This document shows positions 1-8,999 of a stretch of 64,000 bases of DNA, piece by piece. The stretch's first letter is position 1. Each line of letters starts with the position of its first letter. The notes under the pieces were generated by a model that did no database searches, had not been told where the DNA came from, and saw only the letters and a program-made list of their open reading frames with translations. The translations under genes were made by a program, and so were the position numbers. Source of the stretch: Melioribacter roseus P3M-2. GTDB lineage: Bacteria > Bacteroidota > Ignavibacteria > Ignavibacteriales > Melioribacteraceae. Location of the stretch: NCBI RefSeq assembly GCF_000279145.1, contig NC_018178.1:1736001-1800000 (forward strand), written 5' to 3'.

Positions 1-921
1 GTATTTTCGATTATTACCCAGGTCGCTCCTACAAACAGCAACGTTCTGATTATCGGTAAAAGCGGAACGGGTAAGGAACTCGTAGCAAAAGCAATTCATT
101 ATAACAGCAACAGAAGGGACAAAATGTTCCTGCCGATTAACTGCGGCGCCATTTCGGAAAATCTTATCGAGAGCGAATTATTCGGACATAAAAAAGGCTC
201 TTTTACCGGCGCGACGGAAGACAAGCTCGGGCTTTTCAAAGTTGCCGACGGCGGCACGCTCTTCCTGGACGAAATCGGCGACCTGCCTTTGAATATGCAG
301 GTTAAACTTCTGCGGGCGATTGAAGACCGAGCCTTTATTCCCGTCGGCGGCGTTAAACCCGTAAGCACCGACGTTAGAATTATTGCGGCTACAAATCAGA
401 ACTTGTATGAAAAAACAAAAACCGGCGAGTTCAGGGAAGACCTCTATTATCGTTTGAACGTTGTCGAAATCAATCTGCCCGCATTGAACGAAAGGAAAGA
501 AGACATTCCGTTGCTCGTTAATCATTTTATCGAGAAATACAGCAAGGAAATGGGAAAAAAAATAATCGGCACAGACAACGATACGATGCGAATTCTGTTG
601 AATCACGAATGGCCCGGCGGCGTAAGAGAACTCGAGAACGTAATTGAAAGAGCTATTATTTTCAGCAGCAAGGAGCTGATTACAGTCGAGAATTTGCCCG
701 AATATCTGAAAGGCGTGCCGATGGCGCACGACTATCCCGACTCGCTCAAAGAAGCGATGCGAAGTTTCGAACGCGAACATATTCTTAAAGTGATGAAAAA
801 ATACGACTACAATAAGGACGAAGTAGCCAAAGCGCTCGAAATCGGACTATCGTCTCTCTACAGAAAAATGGACGAATTGAATATTCCGACTAAATTGTCG
901 CAGGAGGAAGATAATCTTTAA
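1..921 (+). CDS. sigma-54-dependent transcriptional activator, AAA+ and Fis domains (5' truncated)
   Basis: The reading frame is open from base 1, so the gene starts upstream of the window; the first ATG at 124 lies inside the AAA+ domain. Visible in order are a Walker A (GKSGTGKE, about 55-78), the sigma-54 contact loop GSFTGA, a Walker B (GGTLFLDEIGD), the arginine-rich sensor region (WPGGVRELENVIERA) and a C-terminal Fis-type helix-turn-helix (NKDEVAKALEIGLSSLYRKM). Proteins of this NtrC class hydrolyse ATP to open sigma-54 promoters. The sensory N-terminus is missing, so the signal is unknown. A cupin gene follows 18 bases downstream and may be cotranscribed. The loop reads GSFTGA rather than the consensus GAFTGA, a common variant. 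Confidence 0.93.
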   Translation, partial: VFSIITQVAPTNSNVLIIGKSGTGKELVAKAIHYNSNRRDKMFLPINCGAISENLIESELFGHKKGSFTGATEDKLGLFKVADGGTLFLDEIGDLPLNMQVKLLRAIEDRAFIPVGGVKPVSTDVRIIAATNQNLYEKTKTGEFREDLYYRLNVVEINLPALNERKEDIPLLVNHFIEKYSKEMGKKIIGTDNDTMRILLNHEWPGGVRELENVIERAIIFSSKELITVENLPEYLKGVPMAHDYPDSLKEAMRSFEREHILKVMKKYDYNKDEVAKALEIGLSSLYRKMDELNIPTKLSQEEDNL

Positions 922-939
922 TCAAACAGGAGAATTTAA

Positions 940-1290
940 ATGGAAAAAGATTTTGGCGTAACAGGGTTTATCGAAAACGGAAATTATCAGTGGGAGAATG
1001 TCGGCGAAGGAGTTAAAAGGAAAATACTCGGATACGACAAAGACCTGATGCTCGTACTCGTTGAGTTCGATAAAGGAGCTGTCGGGTATACTCACAAGCA
1101 CCCGCACAAGCAAATCTCTTATATTGTCAAAGGGTCGTTCGAAGTCGAAATCGAAGGACAAAAAAAAGTTCTTAAAGCGGGCGACGTTTTCTTCGTTCAG
1201 CCGGACCTCAATCATTCGGTGCTTGCGCTCGAAGACAGCGCGCTGATAGACGTCTTCAATCCTTACAGAGAAGATTTTATCAAACAATAA
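940..1290 (+). CDS. small single-domain cupin protein
   Basis: A 116-residue protein with one cupin barrel. The metal-site pattern is partly visible as HKHPHKQ in motif 1 (about residues 47-53) and PDLNHSV in motif 2 (about residue 90). The ATG follows an AGGAG box at about 928. There is no signal peptide, so it is probably cytoplasmic. Single-domain cupins of this size bind small ligands or act as metal-dependent enzymes; the substrate cannot be read from the sequence. It lies between the sigma-54 activator and the M16 peptidase pair, with only 8 bases to the next gene, so these genes may share a transcript. Confidence 0.85.
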   Translation: MEKDFGVTGFIENGNYQWENVGEGVKRKILGYDKDLMLVLVEFDKGAVGYTHKHPHKQISYIVKGSFEVEIEGQKKVLKAGDVFFVQPDLNHSVLALEDSALIDVFNPYREDFIKQ

Positions 1291-1298
1291 GGTCGAAA

Positions 1299-2663
1299 AT
1301 GAAAAAATTTATTTTGTTTACGGCTATGCTTGTCTTTTCCTCGGCGGTATCAGCCCAGATTAATATTCCTTATACTCATTATCGTTTACAGAACGGGCTG
1401 AACGTTATACTGCACGAAGATCATACGACTCCTACGGTTTCCGTCAATATCTGGTATCATGTCGGTTCGGGATACGAAAAGCCGGGGAGAACCGGATTCG
1501 CGCATCTATTCGAACATCTTATGTTTGAGGGTTCCAAGAACGTTCAAGAAGGCGAATTCGACAAACTGCTCGAAGCCGCGGGCGGGCAGAACAACGGCTC
1601 GACTACGGAAGACCGAACTAATTATTACGAAGATATTCCGTCGAACGCTCTTGAACTTGCGCTCTTTTTGGAATCCGATCGAATGGGATATCTTCTCGAC
1701 GCAATGACTCCCGAAAAAGTAAACGGGCAGAGAGAAGTCGTTAAAAACGAGAGAAGACAAAGCTACGAAAACAGACCTTACGGACTTGCATGGGAAACAA
1801 TCTATAAAAATTTGTATCCGGAAGGTCATCCTTATTCCTGGCCGGTAATCGGATCGATGGCCGACCTCGACGCCGCTTCATACGAAGATGTGGTTGAATT
1901 CTTCAAAACTTATTATGCGCCTAACAACGCTTCGCTCGTTATTGCCGGAGATATCGATCCGGAAGAAACTTTGAAGCTGGTTGAAAAGTGGTTTGGCGAA
2001 ATTCCCGCAGGCAAACCAGTACCGCCGTTGAATCCCGCTGCGGCGGTTTTGAACGTAAATAAATTCGTTACTCTTGAAGACAGAGTTCAGCTGCCCAGAA
2101 TATATATGGCATGGATAACTCCTCCGCGTTTCTCGCCGGGCGACGCCGAAATGGATTTGCTTGCCAATATTCTTGCCGGCGGCAAAAATTCGAGATTGTA
2201 TAAAAGACTGGTCTATGATCTCCAGATAGCGCAGGACGTGTCGGCGTTCCAAAGCTCGTCAAAATTATCTTCGCAGTTTTTTATTATTGCTACGGCGCGA
2301 GCCGGTCATAATTTGAATGAAATCAAATCGGTAATAGAAGAAGAAATTGAAAAGCTGAAATCCGATAACCCGACCGAAAGGGAATTGCAGCGCGCCGTTA
2401 ATCAGTACGAAGCTTCTTTCCTCAGGAATCTCGAAAAACCGGGAGGCTTTCGCGGTAAAGCCAATCAGTTGAACGAATACTTTTATTACGCAAATAATCC
2501 GGATTATGCCAACGAAGATTTTAATCGTTATAAAGCGCTCAGCCCGGACGATTTGAAAAACGCAGCGCGTGTTTTTCTAAAGAAAAACGGAAAAGTAGTT
2601 TTAAGCATTGTGCCCAAAGGAAAAACGGAAATGGCTGCGGACGAACATGTGGAGGGAAAATAA
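1299..2663 (+). CDS. M16 family zinc metallopeptidase, catalytic subunit
   Basis: A 454-residue protein with an N-terminal signal peptide ending near SAVSAQ, so it is exported. The inverted zinc motif HxxEH appears as HLFEH at about residue 69, with the downstream Glu of the family in the NERR region (about residue 150). This is the pitrilysin/insulinase-like M16B fold, with two homologous half domains. The next gene encodes a paralogue without HxxEH and starts one base after this stop codon. The two therefore probably form a heterodimer of catalytic and substrate-binding subunits, as known for bacterial M16B pairs. The likely role is degradation of peptides in the envelope. Confidence 0.92.
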   Translation: MKKFILFTAMLVFSSAVSAQINIPYTHYRLQNGLNVILHEDHTTPTVSVNIWYHVGSGYEKPGRTGFAHLFEHLMFEGSKNVQEGEFDKLLEAAGGQNNGSTTEDRTNYYEDIPSNALELALFLESDRMGYLLDAMTPEKVNGQREVVKNERRQSYENRPYGLAWETIYKNLYPEGHPYSWPVIGSMADLDAASYEDVVEFFKTYYAPNNASLVIAGDIDPEETLKLVEKWFGEIPAGKPVPPLNPAAAVLNVNKFVTLEDRVQLPRIYMAWITPPRFSPGDAEMDLLANILAGGKNSRLYKRLVYDLQIAQDVSAFQSSSKLSSQFFIIATARAGHNLNEIKSVIEEEIEKLKSDNPTERELQRAVNQYEASFLRNLEKPGGFRGKANQLNEYFYYANNPDYANEDFNRYKALSPDDLKNAARVFLKKNGKVVLSIVPKGKTEMAADEHVEGK

Positions 2664-2664
2664 G

Positions 2665-4101
2665 ATGAAAAAGTTAATATTGATTCTCGTTTTGGCGTTA
2701 ACGGCGTTGACTATCAACGCGCAAAAAGTTGATCGGTCGAATCCTCCTGAACTGCCGCCGCCGAAAGGTTTGCAATTACCCGCCGTTCAAGAATTCAACC
2801 TTCAAAACGGCTTGAAAGTTTATCTGATGGAAAAACATCAGGTGCCCCTCATTCAGTTGAATTTAATATTAAAAGCCGGTTCTTTGAACGATCCGGAAGG
2901 TAAAGAAGGCTTGACCGATATTGTGTTCGACATGCTCGACGAAGGCGCCGGCGGTATGAACGCGCTTCAAATTGCGGACGAGATCGATTTCCTCGGAGCG
3001 AATCTGAATATCGGTTCTTCTCTCTTTACATCGAGTATCGGTTTGAATGTGCCCGTGTCTAAATTTAACGATGCCCTCAAAATTGTAAGTAAGATATTAC
3101 TCGAACCGGATTTCCCGGAAGCTGAATTGGCAAGATTAAAAAAAGAACGCCTTACGACATTAATGCAGTGGCGCGACCAGCCGAATGCTATTGCAAGAGT
3201 CGCATTCAATAAATTATTGTTCGGAAGTCATCCGTACGGCAGAGTAGAAATCGGCACGGAAGAATCAATCAAGAGTTTTACGACTGAGGATATAAGGAAT
3301 TACTACAATAAATATTTTGCGCCGGATAATTCGTTCATTGTGGCAGTCGGAGATATCGATAAACAGAAGCTCGAAAAATTATTGAATGAATATTTCTCCG
3401 AATGGAATAAAAAGGGAGAAAAAAATCTTAAAACCGAAACGCCCCGGAACTCTAACTCGGGTAAAATATTTCTGATAGACAAGCCGGGCGCGGCTCAATC
3501 GGTCATTTATATCGGAGATATTGCGCCATCGCGTACGACGCCGGATTATTTTTCCATCGGCGTTATGAATACAATCCTCGGCGGTTCTTTTACGTCGCGG
3601 CTCAATAATAATTTGAGAGAAGAACACGGATATACTTACGGCGCCGGTTCCAGATTTATATTCCGTCCCGTCGGAGGATTTTTCATTGCGTATTCATCGG
3701 TCCAAACCGAAGTGACCGACAAAGCATTGCAAGAATTCTTCAAAGAATTGAACGGCATACGCCAGCCCATTCCCACCGAAGAAATCAACAGGGCGAAGAA
3801 TTATACCGCTCTCGGCTATCCCAATAATTTCCAGACGGTTTCTGGAATAGCGGGAGAGCTGGAAGAATTGGTTTATTACAATTTGCCTAAAGATTATTTC
3901 AATAAGTATATCGATAATATCCTTTCGGTTAAAGACGAAGAAGTTAACATTGCCGCAAGAAAATATATCAATCCGGACAAGATGCTTGTTGTTATCGTCG
4001 GGGATAAGGCGCGAATCGCCGAAGGAATTAAAAAGCTGAATCTGGGCGAAGTTATCGAAATGAACGTGGATAATGTTTTGGGTAAAGCGCCGGAAATGTG
4101 A
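2665..4101 (+). CDS. M16 family peptidase-like protein, non-catalytic partner
   Basis: The start at 2665 is chosen because it follows GGAGGG at 2651 and opens a signal peptide ending at about TINAQ. The frame is open further upstream but there overlaps the previous gene. The product is about 478 residues. At the place where the upstream gene has HxxEH this protein has GLTDIVFDMLDE, which lacks the zinc ligands. It keeps the GYTYGAGSRF segment, which resembles the R/Y element of non-catalytic M16B subunits. Together with its position directly behind a catalytic M16 gene, this points to the substrate-binding half of a heterodimeric periplasmic peptidase. A strong terminator follows at 4224. Confidence 0.9.
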   Translation: MKKLILILVLALTALTINAQKVDRSNPPELPPPKGLQLPAVQEFNLQNGLKVYLMEKHQVPLIQLNLILKAGSLNDPEGKEGLTDIVFDMLDEGAGGMNALQIADEIDFLGANLNIGSSLFTSSIGLNVPVSKFNDALKIVSKILLEPDFPEAELARLKKERLTTLMQWRDQPNAIARVAFNKLLFGSHPYGRVEIGTEESIKSFTTEDIRNYYNKYFAPDNSFIVAVGDIDKQKLEKLLNEYFSEWNKKGEKNLKTETPRNSNSGKIFLIDKPGAAQSVIYIGDIAPSRTTPDYFSIGVMNTILGGSFTSRLNNNLREEHGYTYGAGSRFIFRPVGGFFIAYSSVQTEVTDKALQEFFKELNGIRQPIPTEEINRAKNYTALGYPNNFQTVSGIAGELEELVYYNLPKDYFNKYIDNILSVKDEEVNIAARKYINPDKMLVVIVGDKARIAEGIKKLNLGEVIEMNVDNVLGKAPEM

Positions 4102-4223
4102 TGAGTTGCTTGCACTATTGCCAAGATTACCAAATTGCAGGATTTGCAAATTAAGAAATTAGTTTCTTGGTGCTGGAGTTACGGCGTTTTTAGTTTGTTA
4201 GTTTTTAAAAATATATTTTTTGT

Positions 4224-4250
4224 GCCCCGGTTTTAAGCCGGGGTTGTTTT
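4224..4250 (+). terminator. rho-independent terminator after the M16 operon
   Basis: Perfect 6-bp stem CCCCGG / CCGGGG (4225-4230 and 4238-4243) with a 7-base loop, followed by TTGTTTT. It ends the sigma-54/cupin/M16 transcription unit. Confidence 0.8.
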
Positions 4251-4363
4251 ATAAATTCTCGTATATCCTTTTGGAGAAATTACCCCGCCTGCGGCGGGAT
4301 CAGTATGACAAAATAGTATTAATTTTACTTAATCCTCACATTTAGAACGACAAACGCTATAGA

Positions 4364-4760
4364 GTGTCATTCCTGAGGAGTCCCGACGTAGACGGGACGA
4401 CGAAGAATCCGAGTGACTATTTTGATATACTTAACTAACCAGGAGATACTTCCCTAATCCCTGATCCCTAACTCTGGGGAATCCGACAGAGGCGGTATCG
4501 ACGAATCTGTAAGTCAAAGATTCTTCCCCCGTCTGCGACGGGATTCAGAATGACACAATTCTATAATGCCTTGCGCTCTCCGTGTTCTTAGCGGTTAATA
4601 AAGAGTTTGCTTCCCCCGCAAACTGCGGAGTCGTACAGACTTCCTTTCGCTATTCGTAATTACGAGCCCCGCTTACAACGGGGCGAAGTAATCTCTAGTG
4701 ACAGTTTGCTTCGTCGTCCCGCCAACAGCGGGACTCCTCGCAAAGACGAAGGCGTTCGTA
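4364..4760. repeat. mosaic of dispersed GC-hairpin intergenic repeats
   Basis: No convincing gene lies between 4102 and 4890. The stretch holds several short GC-rich inverted repeats of the form CCCGC-n5-GCGGG, embedded in arms resembling GTCATTCCTGAGGAG...GACGAAGAATC. Copies lie at about 4364-4410, 4497-4557 (inverted) and 4690-4752; a further hairpin is at 4665-4684. Related copies occur at 40.1-40.5 kb and in the 43.5/45.9 kb leaders. A fragment at 4571-4596 (TCTTAGCGGTTAA) matches the element at 55.6 kb, and CCCTAATCCCTGATCCCTAA at 4452-4471 is the complement of the GGG array at 39.9 kb. The 60-codon open frame at 4607-4789 is repeat-derived and is not called as a gene. Confidence 0.65.
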
Positions 4761-4798
4761 GCGCGGTAGCGCGGGCGTTAGGAGTGTAGACGTGCCGG

Positions 4799-4883
4799 CG
4801 TTCTATGTTGTATAACATTGAACGATAAACCACGAACTCCCAAAACGAAGAACGTTGAACCCCAAAACCTTGAACCCCAAAGC
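4799..4883. repeat. GAACcCCAAAAC-type short repeat array, copy 1
   Basis: Begins GCGTTCTATGTTGTATAA and continues with loose tandem units of about 14-16 bases built from GAACTCCCAAAAC, GAAGAACGTTGAAC and CCCCAAAAC. Similar blocks with the same GCGTTCTTTGTTGTATAA entry lie at 35.2-35.4 kb and 56.3-56.5 kb. Each abuts the 3' end of a gene read from the minus strand (here yjbQ). Confidence 0.7.
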
Positions 4884-4890
4884 TCGAAAT

Positions 4891-5310
4891 TCATGCCCCT
4901 AGAATCGTTACCACAATATTTCTGGGTCCGCCGTAATTTCGATGTTCGCACAGATAAATTCCCTGCCATGTGCCAAGATTAAATTTGCCGTTCTTAATGG
5001 GAACTGTAACCGAGCTGCCGAGCATTGAGGCTTTGATATGAGAAGTCATATCGTCCGCGCCCTCCAATGTATGGTCGAAGAACGTAGCGTCTTCGGGCAC
5101 AATCCTGTTGAAATATTTTTCCATATCGCTGCGGACGGTCGGGTCGGCGTTTTCGTTCAATGTTAACGATGCCGAAGTATGTTTTATGAAAATGTGCGCA
5201 ATGCCCGCCCGGATTTTTTCGATGCCATTTAATTGACTCAATATTTCATTCGTAATAAGGTGAAAACCGCGCTGTTTCGGTTTTAACGTTATTTCCTGCT
5301 GATAAACCAT
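4891..5310 (-). CDS. yjbQ: YjbQ/UPF0047 family protein
   Basis: A 139-residue protein covering the whole YjbQ family. It shows HTSASLTLNENADP (about 45-58), the His-rich segment FFDHTLEGADDMTSHIKAS and the C-terminal GTWQGIYLCEHR. Family members have been reported to have weak thiamine-phosphate synthase activity, but their physiological role is unsettled. The start follows a GGAGGAATAA ribosome-binding site. It is transcribed divergently from the nitroreductase gene across a gap of about 75 bases. No thiamine genes are nearby, so context does not help with function. Confidence 0.92.
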   Translation of the reverse strand: MVYQQEITLKPKQRGFHLITNEILSQLNGIEKIRAGIAHIFIKHTSASLTLNENADPTVRSDMEKYFNRIVPEDATFFDHTLEGADDMTSHIKASMLGSSVTVPIKNGKFNLGTWQGIYLCEHRNYGGPRNIVVTILGA

Positions 5311-5353
5311 TTATTCCTCCGCTTACTAAGTCCAAAAATAAAAAGTAAAATTT

Positions 5354-5361
5354 TATTTTTG
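5354..5361 (+). promoter_or_regulatory. putative TAnnTTTG -7 element upstream of the nitroreductase gene
   Basis: TATTTTTG ends 23 bases before the ATG at 5385 and fits the Bacteroidota-type -7 consensus TAnnTTTG. No clear -33 TTTG is seen. Confidence 0.4.
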
Positions 5362-5384
5362 TATGTAACAATTCCGGAGGAAAT

Positions 5385-5894
5385 ATGAATACGATAGAAG
5401 CAATTTTAACCAGGAGAAGTATAAGACGTTACAAAAATCAACCTGTCGAAAAAGAAAAAATCGACAAAATACTGAAAGCGGCAATGTATGCGCCGTCGTC
5501 GCATAACAGTCAGCCGTGGCACTTTGTTGTTATTGACGACAGAGAGACTATGAATAAAATAGCCGAAGCGCATCCTTACGCCCAAATGTGCAGAGAAGCT
5601 CCCATCGGTATACTGATTTGCGGCGACAGGGAAATCGAAAGTCTCGACGGATATATTGCGTTAAATTGCGCAGCCGCTACCGAGAACATATTACTGGCCG
5701 CTCACGAACTCGAATTGGGCTCCGTATGGATTGCGGTTTATCCGAGGGAAGAAAGAATCAGGATATTCAGAGAACTATTCGGATTACCGGAGAATATTCT
5801 GCCGGTAGCTATGGTTGCAATCGGTTATCCCGACGAAAAGAAAAATCAGCCCGAGCGTTTTAAACCGGAACGTATTCATTATAACGGCTGGTAA
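5385..5894 (+). CDS. nitroreductase family protein (FMN-dependent)
   Basis: A 169-residue single-domain nitroreductase. The N-terminal RRSIRRYKNQPV (about 10-21) and APSSHNSQPWHFVV (about 36-49) are the usual FMN phosphate and flavin contacts, and the C-terminal AIGYPDE loop is also present. The start has a GGAGG box 7 bases upstream. Proteins of this size are NAD(P)H-dependent flavin reductases of nitro compounds or quinones; the true substrate cannot be deduced. It is followed by an MgtC-like membrane protein in the same direction, with a gap of about 60 bases. Confidence 0.9.
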   Translation: MNTIEAILTRRSIRRYKNQPVEKEKIDKILKAAMYAPSSHNSQPWHFVVIDDRETMNKIAEAHPYAQMCREAPIGILICGDREIESLDGYIALNCAAATENILLAAHELELGSVWIAVYPREERIRIFRELFGLPENILPVAMVAIGYPDEKKNQPERFKPERIHYNGW

Positions 5895-5957
5895 TTAATT
5901 TGTTGCGACAAGCAAATCTTTCCGTTATTTTGGAATTTCAATTTTTACGGTGACGTT

Positions 5958-7235
5958 ATGCATTCAATCGAATGGACGGAACAACTTCGTTTCATAGTTG
6001 CGCTTGCGCTCGGATTTTTGGTGGGGCTCGAAAGGGAGACCACTAAAGGGAAACAAAAAAAAGTTATGCTCGGCGGCATAAGAACTTATCCGATAATCAG
6101 TTTGATGGGATTCGGATGCGCATGGCTTTATAAAATCGGGGTGCAGGCTATTTTACCAATCGGACTCGTTGCAATTTCGGCGTTGACCGCAATTTCATAT
6201 TTCTCCAAGTCGCAATACGATAAGTACGGAATTACAAGCGAAGTAAGCGCTCTCGTAACGTTTATTATTGGAGCTTTGGCATTGCTCGTAGATATTTGGG
6301 CTTCGATGGCGCTTGGCATCATAAGCACGATTTTATTGTCCGAAAAAGCGAGCCTCGAATATTACGTCGACCGCCTCGACCGCGTCGAATTTCTCGCCGT
6401 TCTTAAATTCCTTCTGGTTACATTGATAATACTGCCTGTTTTGCCGGATAAAAATTACACGCAGTTTAATATCAATCCGTACAAAACCTGGCAGATTGTA
6501 ATCATCGTTTCCTCTGTCGGATTTGTAGGCTATTTTATTTCAAAAAGATTGGGCGCTCATGCAGGTTTTCGAATATCCGGTCTGGTAGGAGGAATTGTTT
6601 CGAGCACGGCGGTTTCGATTGCATACGGCAGGATGGCTCAGAAGAACGAAAATTTATCTTATCCGGCTTTGCAAGGCGCAGTAATAGCTTCGAGCGTCAT
6701 GTATTTGCGCGTTCTGGTGCTTATTTATATAATCAATCCGGCAATTGTTCAACATCTCTGGCTTCAATTGGTTCTTCTCAGCGCAGCGGGGTTTATTATT
6801 TCGTTTATAAATAACAATAACCCTAAAACGAAGAAGTCGACTATCGACAAAGAAATCCAAAATCTGCAAAACCCGTTCGAAATCCGACCCGCAATTTTAT
6901 TTGCAATTTTATTCCTGGGACTTTCGGTAATCACAGGATTGGTAAAAACATATTTCGGCAGTTCGGGAATTTTGAGTTTGGCGGCCGTTGTGGGTATTAC
7001 GGATATCGACCCGTTCATTTTGTCGTTAGTAAGCGGAAGCGCATTCGACGCTCAAATTATTTCCGTATCGATTTTAATTGCAATGATGAGCAATTCTATT
7101 ATGAAAGGAGTTTACTTCGGAACTATGGTTAAACAGGCGCGTAAAGACGTTGCCGTACGATTTGGCATATTGACCGTTTTGCATATTCCGGTAATCGTTC
7201 TTACTTTTTTCAATCTGAAGGAATTGATTTCCTAG
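5958..7235 (+). CDS. MgtC/SapB family membrane protein with C-terminal DUF4010
   Basis: A 425-residue multi-pass inner-membrane protein. The first 130 or so residues match MgtC/SapB proteins (RFIVALALGFLVGLERE, then GGIRTYPIISLMG), and the remainder is a hydrophobic DUF4010-type region with about eight further segments. MgtC-type proteins are linked to Mg2+ homeostasis and survival; the long MgtC-DUF4010 form has no settled function. Its 3' end lies only 87 bases from the stop of the convergent symporter gene, whose repaired frame would overlap it by 26 bases. Confidence 0.9.
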   Translation: MHSIEWTEQLRFIVALALGFLVGLERETTKGKQKKVMLGGIRTYPIISLMGFGCAWLYKIGVQAILPIGLVAISALTAISYFSKSQYDKYGITSEVSALVTFIIGALALLVDIWASMALGIISTILLSEKASLEYYVDRLDRVEFLAVLKFLLVTLIILPVLPDKNYTQFNINPYKTWQIVIIVSSVGFVGYFISKRLGAHAGFRISGLVGGIVSSTAVSIAYGRMAQKNENLSYPALQGAVIASSVMYLRVLVLIYIINPAIVQHLWLQLVLLSAAGFIISFINNNNPKTKKSTIDKEIQNLQNPFEIRPAILFAILFLGLSVITGLVKTYFGSSGILSLAAVVGITDIDPFILSLVSGSAFDAQIISVSILIAMMSNSIMKGVYFGTMVKQARKDVAVRFGILTVLHIPVIVLTFFNLKELIS

Positions 7236-7322
7236 AATGATAGTAAAGATTGAGTGAAATGTATGTATTTTGAAAAAGCACATAAAAAACCGGTCCGAGT
7301 ACGGATACCGGATTCATAAAAG

Positions 7323-8084
7323 TTATTGCGAGCCATATTGTGTACGAATTATTTTTTGACCCAACGCCTGACTGGCTTCGGACGCATATTCTTTACCGCC
7401 GATAAACCAGCCCAGTGTAAAAAGAAAAACGCAGATCAACGCAGTAACGAAGCCGATATGATAAACAAGCGACAAATCCGATGTGAGATTGTTACGGATG
7501 TAATAAGAAGCTCCCGAAGTAGCCAGATAAACATTCACGACGAGTATATAAAACGAGCCGTCCTTCAAGTCGATTAGTTTTTTCCATAAAGAAACGCTTG
7601 CCGCTTTAACCAGTCTTGCCAGTATTAATGGCATCGTGAACGTAATCAATACCGGCAATAGAATATCATTGAATGTAATGTCGCTTCCGCTGTTGATAAT
7701 CAAGGGTAGAATGAAAGGCAGAATTACTGTTACAACTATGTTTGTCAATACCAGAGAAAATAGCGTGAATTCCACTTTCCCTTTTTTCAGACTGATAATA
7801 ACAGGCGCGGCAATTGCAGTGGGAGCTATAGCGGTAATGAAAGCGGTTTGCGCCAGCAATTTATCGAAAGAATAAATGACAAAGTACGATATGAAAGAAG
7901 CGGCAATTAGAGAAACGAGTATTATGAAATGCTTTATGCCGACAATATTTTTATCGATTTTAATATCGAGAAACGAAAAAAACAGAAGCGCCATCAAAAA
8001 ATATCTGATGAGAAACGTAAACTTATGTCCGTAAGGGAAAAATATGCCGACAGTAATTGAAACGAGAAGGAGTAAATTCTTCAT
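7323..8084 (-). CDS. bile acid:sodium symporter-like transporter, C-terminus frameshifted
   Basis: The uninterrupted frame gives 253 residues with about eight hydrophobic segments and no soluble domain. The pattern ITAIAPTAIAAPVI and the late SQALGQK resemble BASS/ACR3-like carriers. The frame then ends after an unrelated tail (IIRTQYGSQ). Adding one base to the A6 run (complement of 7352-7357) continues the protein as GQKNNSYTIWLAITF, then NPVSVLGPVFYVLF, to a stop at 7210. This restores the expected last helix and a length of about 291 residues. It is therefore a damaged, slippage-controlled or mis-sequenced gene. It lies directly downstream of purU with a gap of 5 bases, so they are probably cotranscribed. 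Confidence 0.7.
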   Translation of the reverse strand: MKNLLLLVSITVGIFFPYGHKFTFLIRYFLMALLFFSFLDIKIDKNIVGIKHFIILVSLIAASFISYFVIYSFDKLLAQTAFITAIAPTAIAAPVIISLKKGKVEFTLFSLVLTNIVVTVILPFILPLIINSGSDITFNDILLPVLITFTMPLILARLVKAASVSLWKKLIDLKDGSFYILVVNVYLATSGASYYIRNNLTSDLSLVYHIGFVTALICVFLFTLGWFIGGKEYASEASQALGQKIIRTQYGSQ

Positions 8085-8089
8085 GGCGG

Positions 8090-8941
8090 CTATTCGAAAA
8101 TGATTGTTTTTTTGCCGTGCTGAAGAACGCGGTTGTTGACGTGCAGGTCTACGGCGCGCGCAAGCACCAACCGTTCCAGGTCGCGTCCTTTTCTTATTAA
8201 ATCTTTCAACGAATCCTTGTGTGAAATCCTAATGACGTCCTGCTCGATAATGGGACCTTCGTCCAGCTCTTCGGTAACGTAATGGCTCGTTGCGCCGATT
8301 AATTTTACGCCCCTTTCATACGCCTTTTTATAAGGGTCGGCGCCTATGAATGCCGGCAGGAAAGAATGGTGTATGTTGATAATGTTATTCGGATATTCGG
8401 AAATGAAATCGGGTGTTAGAATTTGCATGTATCGGGCTAATATTATCGTGTCGATATTATGCTCTCTCAGCAATTCGAGTTCTTTCTTTTCCTGCTCTCG
8501 TTTATTTTCTTTGGTTATCGGAAAACAATAGTAGGGAATATCGTACTGCTTTGCCAAAGGCTCGAGGTCGGGATGATTGGAAATTATTAGAGGAATATCC
8601 GCATGAAGTTCTTTGTTTCTGTAACGCCACAGTATTTCGAGCAGGCAATGGTCGTATTTGGAAACGAATACGGCTAAGCGTTTTTTGTCCTCGCTCAGTT
8701 TTATGTCCCAATTTGCATTAATCCCATCGGCTAATTTTTTGAACTCATTCATAAAATCGTCGGTAAGATTTGCTTGTCCGTTTAATTCCCATTCGATGCG
8801 TATGAAAAACATCTTTGCGTTTTTGTCTACATGTTCGTCCAGATCGATAATATTGGCGTCTCTCTGAAACAGGAATTGCGATATCTTTGCCACGAGACCT
8901 TTCCGGTCTTCGCACGATAAAATTAATGTTGCGCTGCTCAT
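8090..8941 (-). CDS. purU: formyltetrahydrofolate deformylase
   Basis: An N-terminal ACT domain (LILSCEDRKGLVAKIS) is followed by a formyl-transferase-type catalytic domain. The active-site signature NIHHSFLPAF and the later GATSHYVTEELDEGP contain the conserved Asn, His and Asp residues. PurU hydrolyses 10-formyl-THF to formate and THF, balancing one-carbon pools and supplying formate for purine synthesis. The frame also allows a GTG at 8950; ATG at 8941 is preferred because GTGGGA then serves as a weak ribosome-binding site. The product is about 283 residues, normal for the family. The symporter-like gene follows in the same direction. Confidence 0.95.
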   Translation of the reverse strand: MSSATLILSCEDRKGLVAKISQFLFQRDANIIDLDEHVDKNAKMFFIRIEWELNGQANLTDDFMNEFKKLADGINANWDIKLSEDKKRLAVFVSKYDHCLLEILWRYRNKELHADIPLIISNHPDLEPLAKQYDIPYYCFPITKENKREQEKKELELLREHNIDTIILARYMQILTPDFISEYPNNIINIHHSFLPAFIGADPYKKAYERGVKLIGATSHYVTEELDEGPIIEQDVIRISHKDSLKDLIRKGRDLERLVLARAVDLHVNNRVLQHGKKTIIFE

Positions 8942-8990
8942 TTTTCCCACGAATAAAAATTTTCACCTGTAAATTACGAAAAAAAGTTGC

Positions 8991-8998
8991 TAAATTTG
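8991..8998 (+). promoter_or_regulatory. putative TAnnTTTG -7 element of the pectin cluster
   Basis: TAAATTTG lies 39 bases before the cupin ATG at 9038 and directly abuts a tandem repeat that may be an operator. Confidence 0.45.
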
Positions 8999-8999
8999 T

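Noticed and set aside
178-780. Long antisense open frame opposite the sigma-54 activator
   Set aside because: It is a codon-bias shadow of the conserved AAA+ gene.
4607-4789. 60-codon open frame in the intergenic mosaic
   Set aside because: It lies entirely within GC-hairpin repeats, has no convincing ribosome-binding site and no protein-like composition.
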